Shown: positions 35,866 to 50,134, counted from the first letter of the stretch. The stretch is DNA of 64,000 nt from Curvibacter sp. PD_MW3 (GCA_002633085.1 NSIV01000001.1:310001-374000), one strand, 5' to 3'. A program made the numbers and translations. Notes: a model not told the origin generated them from the sequence alone.

Positions 35866-37158
35866 TTATGAATTAACCGACCGATCGGTCGGTTTAGGGG
35901 TTTCCACGGGGCTACCCGGTCCGGACTTGAATTCGACAACCCGCTGCGGGTAGGGAATTTCAATGCCCGCCGCGCGCAGACCCCGCAGGATGTTGAGGTT
36001 GATTTCAGAACGCAGGCTCTGCTGCCCCTTGTCCGGATCGATGATCCAGACCGACAGCGTGAACTCCAGCCCGTCGGCGCCGAAATTGGTCAGGTGGGCC
36101 ACCGGCGCCGGGTCTTTCAACACACGCTCACAGGCGGCGGCAGCGGCACACAGGATCTGCTGCACCTGATCCACATCACTGTCGTAACCGACCGACACGG
36201 TGACCGACAACGACACCTTGGGATCGGCCAGCGACAGGTTCTCGACCCGCTGCGTGATGATAAGTTCGTTGGGCACGATGGACTCGCGGCCGTTGAGCGC
36301 GCGGATCAGCGTGTAGCGCGTCTTGATGTCGGTCACCACACCCTCGAAACCGTCGACCCGCACCATGTCGCCGATGCGCAGCGAACGCTCGATCAGGATG
36401 ACAAAACCACTGACATAGTTGGCCGCCAACTTCTGCAAGCCAAAGCCGAGACCGACGCCCAAGGCCCCGCCGAGCACGGACAGCGCCGTCAGGTCCACGC
36501 CGACGGCCGACAGCGCGAACAGCAGCCCCACCAGCAGCAGCACGGCGCGAATAGCGTTGGATGCGACCTTGCGCATCGACAGATCGCCCACCGCCTCGCG
36601 CAGGATGCGCCGCTCCAGCGTGGCCGAAACCCACAAAGCCAGCACCAGCACCACACCCGAGGACAGCGCGCCCTCGATCATGGTGCGCAGGCTGACCCGG
36701 CTCTTGCCGAAGGCCAGGGTGATGGACTCGAGTTCGGTCAACACGGCCGGCAGCAGGCCGGTGATCCACAGCACCGCCACGCCCCAGGCCAGCCAGGACA
36801 CCAGCCGCTCGACCAGATGCACCGCCGGCGACTTGGGGAAGGAGGCGCTGAGCACCTGCACGCACAAGCGGATGACGGCCAGCGACACGAAGATGGGTTG
36901 CGCCAGCTTGAGCACCACCACCGGCTGCTGGTACTGGGCCAGGGCATAGCGCACGGCATAGATCAGCACCACCGCCAGCGCCGGGAATAACAGGCCGTCG
37001 AACGTCCGCCGCCCGAACCAGACCGACTCCGCCGCCTGACCGCGCCCGACCCGCCGTGCCACGCTGTAGGCCAGCACGATGCAGGCCGCCAGCACCAATC
37101 CTTCCACCCAGACCCTGGCCCCGCCCAGGTCATGCACGAGGTTTTGCAGTTCACCCAT
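35866..37158 (-). CDS. Mechanosensitive ion channel of the MscS family
   Basis: Integral membrane protein of 430 residues. Several N-terminal helices (about 15-215) precede the conserved pore helix, where LTALSVLGGALGVGLGFGLQKLAANYVSGFVIL (about 235-268) matches TM3. The beta domain follows (RIGDMVRVDGFEGVVTDIKTRYTLIR, then PNELIITQRVENLS). The C-terminal alpha/beta domain ends in a Pro/Lys/Asp tail. It releases osmolytes on hypo-osmotic shock. The last codons coincide with the palindrome at 35875-35894, so the operator of the neighbouring gene lies inside this coding sequence. Confidence 0.9.
   Translation of the reverse strand: MGELQNLVHDLGGARVWVEGLVLAACIVLAYSVARRVGRGQAAESVWFGRRTFDGLLFPALAVVLIYAVRYALAQYQQPVVVLKLAQPIFVSLAVIRLCVQVLSASFPKSPAVHLVERLVSWLAWGVAVLWITGLLPAVLTELESITLAFGKSRVSLRTMIEGALSSGVVLVLALWVSATLERRILREAVGDLSMRKVASNAIRAVLLLVGLLFALSAVGVDLTALSVLGGALGVGLGFGLQKLAANYVSGFVILIERSLRIGDMVRVDGFEGVVTDIKTRYTLIRALNGRESIVPNELIITQRVENLSLADPKVSLSVTVSVGYDSDVDQVQQILCAAAAACERVLKDPAPVAHLTNFGADGLEFTLSVWIIDPDKGQQSLRSEINLNILRGLRAAGIEIPYPQRVVEFKSGPGSPVETPKPTDRSVNS
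35875..35894. promoter_or_regulatory. 20-bp perfect palindrome, probable TetR-family operator
   Basis: The sequence AACCGACCGA / TCGGTCGGTT is a perfect 20-bp palindrome with no central gap, and C-C-G-A-C-C half-sites are typical for TetR-family repressors. It lies about 55 bp upstream of the receptor ATG at 35820, just upstream of a minus-strand CATAAT (35868-35863) that could be the -10. It therefore probably overlaps the -35. No TetR gene is in the window. Confidence 0.7.
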
Positions 37159-37304
37159 GGTTCACAAACTTCTTGAAGACAGCATCTGCTGCGATGAAAC
37201 CATTCTCCCCGAATTGCAGCGCCCCACCACCCGCATGCCCACCTCCGGAACTTCCGGCGTTTTGGGCTACTCTACGCCCACGCATCAATCCGAAACAGGC
37301 TGTC

Positions 37305-37784
37305 ATGTCCTCATCACCCTTGCCCCGCCGCCACCTGCTGACCGCCATGGCCGCGGCCACAGCCGGTGCCGCCACCACCGCCCAGGCCGCACCGGCCAAA
37401 CCCATGCCCGCAGATGACGGCCCGCCGCACAAGATCGTCTACCAACTCAATCACTTTGAGCCTGAATACCAGGAAGCGGTGCTGAATTCGATCGGCGCGG
37501 TACTGAAGAAATACGTGGACGACGTCAGCATCGTGGTGGTGGCCTGGGGGCCGGGCATACACCTGCTGGCCAAGAAACCGAAACGGGCGGTGGCGCCCCT
37601 GCACCAGCAACGCATCCGCAGCATGAGCGAGTCGTACGGCGTGACCTTCATCGCCTGCGGCAACACCATGCACACGATCGGCTGGGAGAAGGCCGACATG
37701 CTCGACTTCGTCAAGATCGAGGCCGTCGGCGCCGCTGCCGTGATGGAACTGCAGGAAAAGGGTTACGCCTACATCGCGTGGTGA
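37305..37784 (+). CDS. Exported DsrE-family protein
   Basis: A 159-residue protein. The N-terminus SSPLPRRHLLTAMAAATAGAATTAQA is a Tat-type signal (twin Arg at about 8-9), so export to the periplasm is likely. The mature part (KIVYQLNHFEPEYQEAVLNSIG, VVVAWGPGIHLLAKKP, YGVTFIACGNTMHTIGW) follows the DsrE/DsrF-like fold. One Cys (in IACGNTM) sits where sulfur-relay members carry their active Cys. The ATG at 37305 is chosen because the signal peptide starts there. The upstream in-frame extension overlaps mscS. A role in sulfur handling is only an inference. Confidence 0.75.
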   Translation: MSSSPLPRRHLLTAMAAATAGAATTAQAAPAKPMPADDGPPHKIVYQLNHFEPEYQEAVLNSIGAVLKKYVDDVSIVVVAWGPGIHLLAKKPKRAVAPLHQQRIRSMSESYGVTFIACGNTMHTIGWEKADMLDFVKIEAVGAAAVMELQEKGYAYIAW

Positions 37785-37786
37785 AT

Positions 37787-37842
37787 GTGGCCCCCCCACG
37801 GTTGCTCACTGCGTGTAGCGCCCTGCCCCCCGAGGGGGCCAC
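37787..37842. repeat. GC-rich intergenic hairpin repeat
   Basis: Outer arms GTGGCCCCC 37787-37795 / GGGGGCCAC 37834-37842 and inner stem GCCCCC 37825-37830 / GGGGGC 37834-37839 can form alternative structures. The internal text TTGCTCACTGCGTGTAGCGC is typical of a repeat common between comamonad genes. It lies between the convergent dsrE-like and deacetylase-like genes and probably ends both transcripts. Confidence 0.68.
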
Positions 37843-37894
37843 GATTCACCTTGGGACGGCCCGGCGGTGAAACCTGTGCGCCCCAGCCTCCTCT

Positions 37895-38848
37895 TCAGAC
37901 GTCAGCCAAAACGCGCAAGTGCGCTTCGACGCTGCGTGCCAGTGCGCTGAGGTTGTAACCACCTTCCAGACAGGAAACGATGCGTCCCTTGCTGTAACGG
38001 CGCGCCACGTCCTTGAGGTGCTCCGTGATCCATGCGTAGTCGGACTCGACCAGGCCGAGCTGGCCCATGTCGTCCTCGCGGTGGGCATCGAAGCCGGCGC
38101 TGATGAAGATCATCTCGGGCTTGTGGGCTTCCAGGCGCGGCAACCACAGCATGTCGATCAACTCGCGCACATCCATGCCCTTGGTGTAGGCCGGCACCGG
38201 CACGTTGACCATGGTGTCGGTATCCGGCCGTGCGCCACCGTGCGGGTAGAACGGGTGCTGGTAGATGCTCACCATCAGGATGCGCGGGTCGTCGGCCACG
38301 ATGTCTTCGGTGCCGTTGCCATGGTGCACGTCGAAGTCGGCAATGGCCACGCGCTTCAAGCCATGGCGCTCCACCGCGTACTTGGCAGCCAGGGCCACGT
38401 TGTTGACGAAGCAAAAGCCCATGGCCTTGTCGCGGCAGGCATGGTGGCCGGGCGGGCGGATGGCGCAGAAGGCGTTTTCCAGCTCGCCGGCCATCACGGC
38501 ATCGGTGGCGGCCATCGCGGCTCCGGCGCCACGCAGGATGGCGTTCCAGGTGCTGGCGTTCATGGCCGTGTCAGGGTCCACATGCGAGTAGCGCGGGCCG
38601 CCCGCATTGACCTCCTCCAGCAGCATGTCGTGCAGACCACGCAACGCGGCCACATGCATGCGCCCGTGTGCCAACTCCATCTCCTCGACCGAAGCCGCCG
38701 GAGCCTCCAACCGCGTCAGTGCGTCGCCAACACCGGAGATCAGCAAGCGGTCTTCGATGGCATCAAGCCGCTCGGGACACTCCGGATGACCAGGCCCCAT
38801 TTCATGTTTGCGGCAGTCAGGGTGGGTAAAGTAGCCAGTCTTGCTCAC
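37895..38848 (-). CDS. Histone deacetylase family protein (class II-like amidohydrolase)
   Basis: Zinc-dependent deacetylase of 317 residues. It opens with THPDCRKHEMGPGHPECPERL. The catalytic His pair is in RPPGHHA, and zinc ligands are in ADFDVHHGNGTEDI. The later ISAGFDAHREDDMGQL segment supplies the third ligand, and CLEGGYNLSALARSV closes the family signature. Bacterial members deacetylate small amines such as polyamines or acyl groups on metabolites and proteins. It is divergent from the MoxR gene with a 40-nt gap. Confidence 0.92.
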   Translation of the reverse strand: MSKTGYFTHPDCRKHEMGPGHPECPERLDAIEDRLLISGVGDALTRLEAPAASVEEMELAHGRMHVAALRGLHDMLLEEVNAGGPRYSHVDPDTAMNASTWNAILRGAGAAMAATDAVMAGELENAFCAIRPPGHHACRDKAMGFCFVNNVALAAKYAVERHGLKRVAIADFDVHHGNGTEDIVADDPRILMVSIYQHPFYPHGGARPDTDTMVNVPVPAYTKGMDVRELIDMLWLPRLEAHKPEMIFISAGFDAHREDDMGQLGLVESDYAWITEHLKDVARRYSKGRIVSCLEGGYNLSALARSVEAHLRVLADV

Positions 38849-38888
38849 GGTCGGTTCCTGCCTCTGCGATTTCGGTTAAGGTCATGCC

Positions 38889-39809
<921 letters not shown>

Positions 39810-39820
39810 GCGCATTGGCC

Positions 39821-40804
39821 ATGGATGCCACGCAAGGCCTGCCGCACCCCTTGCTGCACCCGCTGGCCCATGCGCGCGCGCGCTGGCAGCGCTGGTGGCA
39901 CAACCGGCTGCCGCGCCAAGACGTACTGCTGCTGACCCAGCGCAACGTCTACATCCTGCCTACCCGCGCCGGCCTCATGCTGGCGGCCACGCTGCTGGTG
40001 CTGCTGGCGGCCTCCATCAACTACCAGCTCAACCTCGGCTACCTGTTGACCTTTTTACTGGCCGGCAGCGCCATCGTCAGCATCCCCGTTTCGCATGGCA
40101 CGCTGCGCGGCCTGACCTTGAGCCTGCAGCCTCCCGAATCGCGTTTTGCCGGCAGCCCCACGCCGCTGCACATCAACCTGAACCACAGCCGCAAGAGCCC
40201 GCGCCACGGCATCGGCCTGAGCCTGCCCGGCAGCGGCCACTGGGTCTGGAGCGACGTGCCGGCGCAAGGCAGCAGCCACCTCGAACTGCTCCTGCCCGGC
40301 GGGCCGCGTGGCCGGCACCCGATCCCCACCCTCACCGCCGAAACCCACTTCCCCCTCGGCCTGTTCCGCGTCTGGACCGTGTGGCGCCCGGCCTCATCCC
40401 TGCTGACCTACCCCCAGCCCGAAGCCCACCCGCCGCCCCTGCCGGTGGGCGAACCGCACAGCACCGGCGCGGCCGTGCGGCAGACACCGAGCGGCGAATT
40501 CGACGGCCTGCGCCCTTACCGGCGTGGTGATCCGCTCAAGGCCATCGTCTGGAAGAAAGCCGCCAAGACCGATGAACTGGTGAGCCGCGACAGCCAGCAA
40601 AGCCAGGCGGTTGAACTCTGGCTTGATCTGGCGTTGGCGGGTGGTGGCTCTTTGGAGCAGCGTTTGTCGCGGCTGTGTGCCTGGGTGTTGGAGGCGGAAG
40701 AGGCTGAGGTGGATTACGGGTTGCGGCTTGGACCTCTGGAGTTGTTGCCTTCTCATGGGGAGGGGCACAAGCGGCGCTGCCTTGAGGCATTGGCTTTGTA
40801 TTGA
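39821..40804 (+). CDS. DUF58 domain protein partnered with MoxR
   Basis: A 327-residue protein. Two N-terminal transmembrane helices lie near 45-85 (AGLMLAATLLVLLAASINYQL, then LGYLLTFLLAGSAIVSI). A soluble domain with the DUF58 motif EFDGLRPYRRGDPLKAIVWKKAAK near 225-250 follows. An ATG two codons earlier (39815) is also possible. The last 65 codons (from about 40610) switch to TTG-, T- and G-ending codons unlike the rest of the gene, which suggests a recombination junction or an altered C-terminus. It works with the MoxR ATPase, but its substrate is unknown. Confidence 0.87.
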   Translation: MDATQGLPHPLLHPLAHARARWQRWWHNRLPRQDVLLLTQRNVYILPTRAGLMLAATLLVLLAASINYQLNLGYLLTFLLAGSAIVSIPVSHGTLRGLTLSLQPPESRFAGSPTPLHINLNHSRKSPRHGIGLSLPGSGHWVWSDVPAQGSSHLELLLPGGPRGRHPIPTLTAETHFPLGLFRVWTVWRPASSLLTYPQPEAHPPPLPVGEPHSTGAAVRQTPSGEFDGLRPYRRGDPLKAIVWKKAAKTDELVSRDSQQSQAVELWLDLALAGGGSLEQRLSRLCAWVLEAEEAEVDYGLRLGPLELLPSHGEGHKRRCLEALALY

Positions 40805-40805
40805 T

Positions 40806-40863
40806 GTGCCTGACGAGGCCGGCGTGCCGGGGCGAGACCCGGCTCGCTAGCCCTGTCAGGCAC
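40806..40863. repeat. Inverted repeat between DUF58 gene and dnaE
   Basis: Perfect 9-bp arms GTGCCTGAC (40806-40814) and GTCAGGCAC (40855-40863) enclose 40 nt that contain further GC-rich complementarity (CCGG/CCGG). It starts one base after the DUF58 stop. It may be a terminator for the convergent pair or the ends of a decayed mobile element. Confidence 0.6.
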
Positions 40864-40882
40864 CTAAGCAAGCCACCAAAAT

Positions 40883-40899
40883 GCTATAAATTCAATAGC
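40883..40899. repeat. Dispersed hairpin repeat, half copy F
   Basis: Only the second stem is present: GCTAT 40883-40887 / ATAGC 40895-40899 with loop AAATTCA. It lies in the gap between the DUF58 gene and the end of dnaE at 40936. Confidence 0.5.
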
Positions 40900-40935
40900 T
40901 ACCCGCGCATGAATGACAAGGCCAAAAGCCCCATT

Positions 40936-44421
<3,486 letters not shown>

Positions 44422-44474
44422 TGTAGTTTTCCCCCACCCGCCCGTCCGGCATGCCGCTCTTTTAAAATTGGGCG

Positions 44475-45212
44475 GTGAACGACATCCTCAACATCTCCGC
44501 CTACAAGTTCGTCCCCCTGCCCGATGCGGCTGAACTGCGCGCTCAGCTTCAGGCACTGACGCTCGATCTGGGTCTGAAAGGCACAATTTTGCTGGCCGAG
44601 GAAGGCATCAACCTGTTTCTGGCCGGCCCCGCTGACACCGTACGCGCCCTGGTGGCGCACCTGCATACGGATGCGCGTTTTGCCGACATCGTGCCGAAGG
44701 AAAGCTGGTCCGCGCACCAGCCCTTCAAAAAAATGCTGGTCAAGGTCAAGCCCGAGATCATCCGCATGAACCACCCCACCATCCGCCCTGCCGAAGGGCG
44801 CGCGCCGGCGGTGCCGGCGGCCACCGTGAAGCGCTGGCTCGACCAGGGCCATGACGACGAAGGCCGCCCGGTGGTGACGCTGGACACACGCAACGACTTC
44901 GAAGTCGACCAGGGCACGTTCGACAACGCGATCGACTGGCGCATCAGCAAGTTCTCCGAATTCCCGCAAGCGGTGCTGGCGCACAAGGCCGAACTGGAAG
45001 GCAAGACCGTGGTGAGTTTCTGCACCGGCGGCATCCGCTGCGAGAAGGCCGCCATCTTCATGCAGGAAGCCGGGCTGGACCACGTCTACCAGCTCGAGGG
45101 CGGCATCCTCAAGTACTTCGAGGAAACCGGCGGCGCGCATTACCACGGCAACTGTTTCGTGTTCGACGAACGCCGAGGCGTGGACGCCGACCTGTCGGCC
45201 GTGAAGGGCTGA
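44475..45212 (+). CDS. Rhodanese-domain protein related to tRNA uridine hydroxylase TrhO
   Basis: A 245-residue protein starting at a GTG. The N-terminal part ([10 protein letters not shown], then [16 protein letters not shown]) is the UPF0176/TrhO N-domain. A rhodanese domain follows with [23 protein letters not shown] and the active-site loop [10 protein letters not shown] near 185-195. TrhO makes 5-hydroxyuridine at tRNA position 34 with oxygen. This protein lacks the Cys-rich C-terminal extension of the E. coli enzyme, so TrhO function is likely but not certain. It is divergent from dnaE. Confidence 0.82.
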   Translation: MNDILNISAYKFVPLPDAAELRAQLQALTLDLGLKGTILLAEEGINLFLAGPADTVRALVAHLHTDARFADIVPKESWSAHQPFKKMLVKVKPEIIRMNHPTIRPAEGRAPAVPAATVKRWLDQGHDDEGRPVVTLDTRNDFEVDQGTFDNAIDWRISKFSEFPQAVLAHKAELEGKTVVSFCTGGIRCEKAAIFMQEAGLDHVYQLEGGILKYFEETGGAHYHGNCFVFDERRGVDADLSAVKG

Positions 45213-45358
45213 CACCAGCACGCGACTGTTTTCGGTTTCGCGAAGACGTCGCGGCCATCGACCTGGGCGAACTAGGCGAATTGGGTCTTAATTTCCGGCA
45301 GAATTGGTCGAATTCATAAGAATAGCTACCAATTCCCCTGACCCTGGAGACCCCAAGC

Positions 45359-47320
45359 ATGACCGGTTTTTTCGGCCCAGCCACCGCCTTGATGGCCAAG
45401 CTGCGTTTCAGCCTCAAATTCGCCCTCTCTGGCCTGGTGGCCCTGGCCCTGTTGCTTTACATGGGCGTCTCCGAGCTGGCTTCCCAGCAAAAACGGGTCA
45501 GCATGATCGCCTCCGAGCGTGCCGCGGTCGACCTCATGGCTGATTTGGTGGAGTGGAACAAGGTGCTGATCGAAAGCCGGCGCATCACCATCACCACGGC
45601 GGCCGGTGACGAAACCGTACGCCAACGCTTCAAGCAGAATGCCACGGCCGTGGAAGCGGTGCTCAAGCGCATTGAAGACGGCGTAAAGGCCGCGGCGCCC
45701 TGGTTCGACATGGAGAAAGAAACCAAGGGCCTGCGCGACGGCTGGGTGGAACTGCAGAAGAAGGTGGAAGCCCTGCCGGTGGATGCCGACTTCCCGCAGA
45801 AAGCCTTTGCGGCCCACGCGCCGGAATACGGCCGCCTGTACGCCTTCATGCGCGACATGGGCAACAAGTCGCGCATGGCACTCGACCCGGACCTGGACCT
45901 GTTCTACCTCGGCTACCCGCTGGCCAACAACACGCCCAGCACCGCCGGCATTGCGGTGCGCATGGCAGCCTATGCCACGCTCAACGTCTCGCGCAGCGAG
46001 ATCAAGCCCAACGACAAGGTGTTCTATGAAGTCACCGAAGCGCGCCTGAGCGACACCTTCGGCACGGTGGAGAACATGCTGTCGCAGGCCATGAAGGCTA
46101 ACCCCGAAGTCGAGAAAAAACTCAGCAAGAACTTCACCGACCTGAAGAACAGCTCGAAGGAATTCACCACCTTCACCCGCAAGAACTTCACCACGCAGGA
46201 CACGGCGGCCGTGACACAGCAGCAGGTCGGCCAGGCCGCCCAGCCCACCATTGACGCCGCCTGGGCCCTGGTGGAGCAGAACCGCAAGGTGATGGACGAG
46301 TTGCTGGTCGAACGCGCCAGTGCCGCAGCCACCCGGCGCAATGTGCTGGGCATCGTGTTGGGGGTGGGTGTGCTGCTCTCGATCTATCTCTACATGGGCA
46401 TGTACCTCGGCATCTCGGGCGCCATGCAGGTGGCCAAGCAGGCCGGCCGCGCCATTGCCGCCGGCGAGCTCGGCACCGTGCCGGAGCCGACCACACGCGA
46501 TGAATTCGCCGACCTGATGCAGGACCTGCGCCAGGCCGACCGCTCGCTCATGGGCATCATCGGCAACGTCAAACATGCGGCCGAGTCGATCGCCACCGCC
46601 TCGACCGAAATCGCCCAGGGCAACGCCGACCTGAGTGCACGCACCGAAACCCAGGCCGGTTCGCTGGAGCAGACCGCCTCCGCCATGGCCAGCCTGACCC
46701 ATACCGTGCAGCACAGTGCCGACAACGCACGCCAGGCTTCGCAACTGGCGGCTACCGCCTCCAACGTGGCCGCACGCGGCGGCCATGCCGTGGGTGAAGT
46801 GGTCAACACCATGGCCGGCATCCAGCAGGCCTCGCAGAAGATCAACGACATCATCAGCGTGATCGACGGCATCGCCTTCCAGACCAACATCCTGGCGCTG
46901 AATGCGGCGGTGGAAGCCGCCCGCGCCGGTGAACAGGGTCGTGGTTTTGCCGTGGTGGCCGGTGAGGTGCGCAGTCTGGCCGGCCGCAGTGCCGAAGCGG
47001 CCAAGGAAATCAAGGCCCTGATCTCCGACAGCGTGGCCCAGGTGGACAACGGCTCGCGCCTGGTGGGCGATGCCGGCAGCACCATGGACGAGATCGTGGC
47101 GCAGGTCAAGCGCGTGACCGACCTGATCGGCGAGATTAGCGCCGCCACGGTGGAGCAGGCCTCGGGCATTGCCAAGGTCAACGACTCCATTGCCGGCCTG
47201 GACCAGATGACGCAACAGAACTCGGCGCTGGTGGAAGAATCTGCCGCTGCGGCTTCCAGCATGCGCGATCAGGCCGGCCGTCTCAACGAGATGGTCAGCG
47301 TCTTCCACCTGAAATCCTGA
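45359..47320 (+). CDS. Methyl-accepting chemotaxis protein
   Basis: Transmembrane chemoreceptor of 653 residues. TM1 is near 20-40 ([15 protein letters not shown]) and TM2 near 325-350 ([23 protein letters not shown]). The periplasmic domain between them is about 285 residues, longer than a simple four-helix bundle. A HAMP region leads to the signalling domain with the invariant hairpin tip [38 protein letters not shown]. The C-terminus VSVFHLKS has no NWETF-type CheR tether. No che genes are nearby. The ligand is unknown. Confidence 0.95.
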   Translation: MTGFFGPATALMAKLRFSLKFALSGLVALALLLYMGVSELASQQKRVSMIASERAAVDLMADLVEWNKVLIESRRITITTAAGDETVRQRFKQNATAVEAVLKRIEDGVKAAAPWFDMEKETKGLRDGWVELQKKVEALPVDADFPQKAFAAHAPEYGRLYAFMRDMGNKSRMALDPDLDLFYLGYPLANNTPSTAGIAVRMAAYATLNVSRSEIKPNDKVFYEVTEARLSDTFGTVENMLSQAMKANPEVEKKLSKNFTDLKNSSKEFTTFTRKNFTTQDTAAVTQQQVGQAAQPTIDAAWALVEQNRKVMDELLVERASAAATRRNVLGIVLGVGVLLSIYLYMGMYLGISGAMQVAKQAGRAIAAGELGTVPEPTTRDEFADLMQDLRQADRSLMGIIGNVKHAAESIATASTEIAQGNADLSARTETQAGSLEQTASAMASLTHTVQHSADNARQASQLAATASNVAARGGHAVGEVVNTMAGIQQASQKINDIISVIDGIAFQTNILALNAAVEAARAGEQGRGFAVVAGEVRSLAGRSAEAAKEIKALISDSVAQVDNGSRLVGDAGSTMDEIVAQVKRVTDLIGEISAATVEQASGIAKVNDSIAGLDQMTQQNSALVEESAAAASSMRDQAGRLNEMVSVFHLKS

Positions 47321-47366
47321 GCTGCAGCCCGGGGCACCTCATGTGCCTCGGCGCTCACGCCGACGT

Positions 47367-48248
47367 TCAGGCCAGAAAGCGCGTCTCGGGCAGCGGGATG
47401 AACTCGGTCTCCCCCAGCACCTGCCCCAGGCGTTGCGCCTGCCAATCGTCGGCCGCCTGAGTGATGCGTTCGCGGCGAGAGGAAACAAAGTTCCACCATA
47501 TGTGACGTGGTCCATCCAGCGGCGCGCCGCCGATGACCACCAGCCGTGTGGTGTCACTGGCAGACAGAGACACCGACTCGGAGCCCAGCACCGCCATCTG
47601 CTGCGTCGGCACAGCGTGCCCATCAACCAGCAACGCACCCTGCACGACGTAGAGCGCCATTTCCGATGCCAAGGGCGGCAGGTCGAGCCGGCCATCTGCG
47701 GGGAGTTGGATATCGAGATAGAGCGTGGGTGCCAGGGTGTGCACCGGCGAGCGCTGGCCAAAGGCCTCGCCCACCAGCACGCGCACCATGGCATCGCCTA
47801 CCGGCAGTTCAGGAATGGCGGCGGCCGGCGTGTGTTCGAAGGACGGCTCGGCCTCCTCGAACTCGCGCGGCAGGGCCACCCACAGCTGCAAGCCATGGTT
47901 GACGTAGGTCGTGTCACGCAGCGACTCGGGACGCCGTTCGGAATGCACGATGCCGCGCCCGGCCGTCATCCAGTTGATGGCACCCGGCTCGATCAATTGG
48001 TGCGAGTCGAGGCTGTCACGGTGCAGCATGGCGCCTTCAAAGAGATAGGTGACGGTGGCCAGGCCAATGTGCGGGTGCGGCCGCACGTCATGGTTGACGC
48101 CGGGCTCTTCGCGTGACGGACCGAAGTGGTCGAAGAAGATGAAGGGCCCGACCGAACGGCGGGCCGCGGCCGGCAACAGGCGCCGCACCAGGAAACCGCC
48201 ACCCAGGTCTTTCTGGTGGCCCGCAAGCATTTGCAGTGACGGATTCAT
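47367..48248 (-). CDS. Pirin family protein
   Basis: Bicupin of 293 residues. The N-terminal metal-site region shows RPHPHIGLATVTYLFEG and HRDSLDSHQLIEPGAINWMTAGRGIVHSER, with the His/His/Glu set typical of pirins that act as quercetin 2,3-dioxygenases or redox-sensitive regulators. The C-terminal cupin is present but less conserved. It is the last gene of a minus-strand group with wrbA, doxX and a second, smaller pirin, all downstream of a LysR-divergent promoter. A role in electrophile or quinone response fits the group. Confidence 0.9.
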   Translation of the reverse strand: MNPSLQMLAGHQKDLGGGFLVRRLLPAAARRSVGPFIFFDHFGPSREEPGVNHDVRPHPHIGLATVTYLFEGAMLHRDSLDSHQLIEPGAINWMTAGRGIVHSERRPESLRDTTYVNHGLQLWVALPREFEEAEPSFEHTPAAAIPELPVGDAMVRVLVGEAFGQRSPVHTLAPTLYLDIQLPADGRLDLPPLASEMALYVVQGALLVDGHAVPTQQMAVLGSESVSLSASDTTRLVVIGGAPLDGPRHIWWNFVSSRRERITQAADDWQAQRLGQVLGETEFIPLPETRFLA

Positions 48249-48277
48249 GGCAACGGCCCTCCTGGTGCCGGACTGTA

Positions 48278-48832
48278 TCAGCCGCGCAATTTGGCAGCGA
48301 CGTCGGCCACGCGCTTGCCGTAGCGGCGCGCGGTTTCGAAGTCACCATCAATCATCTCGGCCGGTGCGGCATCCGACGGGGTGTGACCCAGCAGACCGAC
48401 CGAGCCGCCCAGGTTGTTGACGTCGTTGCGGCCAGAAGCCTTGGCGTTGGACGGCAGCATACCCAGACTGACCCACAGGCCGCCATGCTGTGCAGCCAGG
48501 GTGGCGAGGTACAGCAGGGTCGTGCCCTTGTCGCCGTTCAGGCTGGCGCTGTTGGTGAAGCCACCGAACACCTTGTCCTGCCAGGCGCGGGTGAACCAAG
48601 CCTTGCTGGAGGCGTCGGCGAACTTCTTGAACTGCCAGCTCACGTTGCCCATGTAGGTCGGGCTGCCCATGATGATGGCGTCGGCCGCGGCCAGCGTCTC
48701 CCAGCCGCCCTCAGGCAGATTGCCCTCAGCGTCAATCGCCACCAGCTCGGCGCCGGCGCCTTCCGCCACGGCTTGTGCCAGGCGTTGGGTATGGCCATAG
48801 CCCGAATGAAAAACAACAGCAACTTTAGACAT
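48278..48832 (-). CDS. wrbA: NAD(P)H:quinone oxidoreductase, WrbA-like flavodoxin
   Basis: FMN flavodoxin-fold enzyme of 184 residues. The phosphate-binding loop is HSGYGHTQRLAQAVAEG near 9-25. ADAIIMGSPTYMGNVSWQFKKF and WQDKVFGGFTNSASLNGDKGTTLLYL are characteristic of WrbA-type quinone reductases. It is shorter than E. coli WrbA (198). Two-electron quinone reduction in the cytosol is expected. It lies between pirin and DoxX genes on the same strand. Confidence 0.88.
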   Translation of the reverse strand: MSKVAVVFHSGYGHTQRLAQAVAEGAGAELVAIDAEGNLPEGGWETLAAADAIIMGSPTYMGNVSWQFKKFADASSKAWFTRAWQDKVFGGFTNSASLNGDKGTTLLYLATLAAQHGGLWVSLGMLPSNAKASGRNDVNNLGGSVGLLGHTPSDAAPAEMIDGDFETARRYGKRVADVAAKLRG

Positions 48833-48876
48833 GATGAACTTCCTTTGGAAAAAACGAACAAGAGAAAACTTGAAAC

Positions 48877-49287
48877 TCAGGCCGAACGCTTGGCGTCCAG
48901 GCTCCAGGCACCAGCGCCATGGGCCACCAGCACGAACAGGCCGCCGACCACAGCGATGTTCTTGAAGAACAGCAACTGCTGCACAAAGGCCTGGTCAGCC
49001 GGCACGCCCCAGTAGTTGTGGAAGAAGAAGCTGGCCACCAGGGTGAACAGCGCCAGGACCAGCGCCGCCAGACGCGTGCCGAAACCGGCGATCAGCGCCA
49101 GGCTACCGACGATTTCAACCACCAGGGCCACGGCCGCGGCCACAGTGGGCAGCGGCAGGCCAACCGACGAGATGTAGCCGACCGTGCCGGCAAAGCCGGT
49201 GAGTTTGCCGATGCCGGCCGGCAGGAACAAAGCGGCCAGCAGCAGACGACCCGCGAGGGTCAGGGGGTTTTGAAGCGATGCCAACAT
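48877..49287 (-). CDS. DoxX family membrane protein
   Basis: A 136-residue inner-membrane protein with four hydrophobic helices. LTLAGRLLLAALFLPAGIGKLTGFAG is the DoxX signature, followed by LPTVAAAVALVVEIVGSLALIAGFGTRLAALVLALFTLVASFFFHNYW. The ATG at 49287 (MLASLQNP) has a nearby GGAG-like site and is preferred over the 9-residue extension. DoxX proteins are linked to thiosulfate or oxidative-stress membrane complexes. Here it is part of the pirin/WrbA group. Confidence 0.88.
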   Translation of the reverse strand: MLASLQNPLTLAGRLLLAALFLPAGIGKLTGFAGTVGYISSVGLPLPTVAAAVALVVEIVGSLALIAGFGTRLAALVLALFTLVASFFFHNYWGVPADQAFVQQLLFFKNIAVVGGLFVLVAHGAGAWSLDAKRSA

Positions 49288-49320
49288 GATGAACTCCTTG
49301 GGTGAATGGAACAAAAAAAC

Positions 49321-50022
<702 letters not shown>

Positions 50023-50119
50023 GGTGGTGCTCCTTCTGGGTTGGCAGGGTTGTTCCTGCGATGAGATGAACTTTAGGCTTTCACTCGGCTTTTGCGATGC
50101 ATCGGGTTTGATGGCATGA

Positions 50120-50134
50120 TTCAAAATATTTGAA
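50120..50134. promoter_or_regulatory. LysR T-N11-A operator between LysR and pirin genes
   Basis: The 15-bp perfect palindrome TTCAAA-ATA-TTTGAA contains an exact T-N11-A box (T50121, A50133). It is in the divergent region between the pirin start (50022) and the LysR start (50151), where LysR regulators usually bind their recognition site. It lies only about 17 nt upstream of the LysR ATG, which fits autoregulation. Confidence 0.75.

Noticed and set aside
45310..45345. Possible further copy of the two-hairpin repeat before the chemoreceptor gene
   Set aside because: Only AATAGCTACC matches; neither stem is complete. A similar fragment near 59763-59785 also fails to form the second stem.
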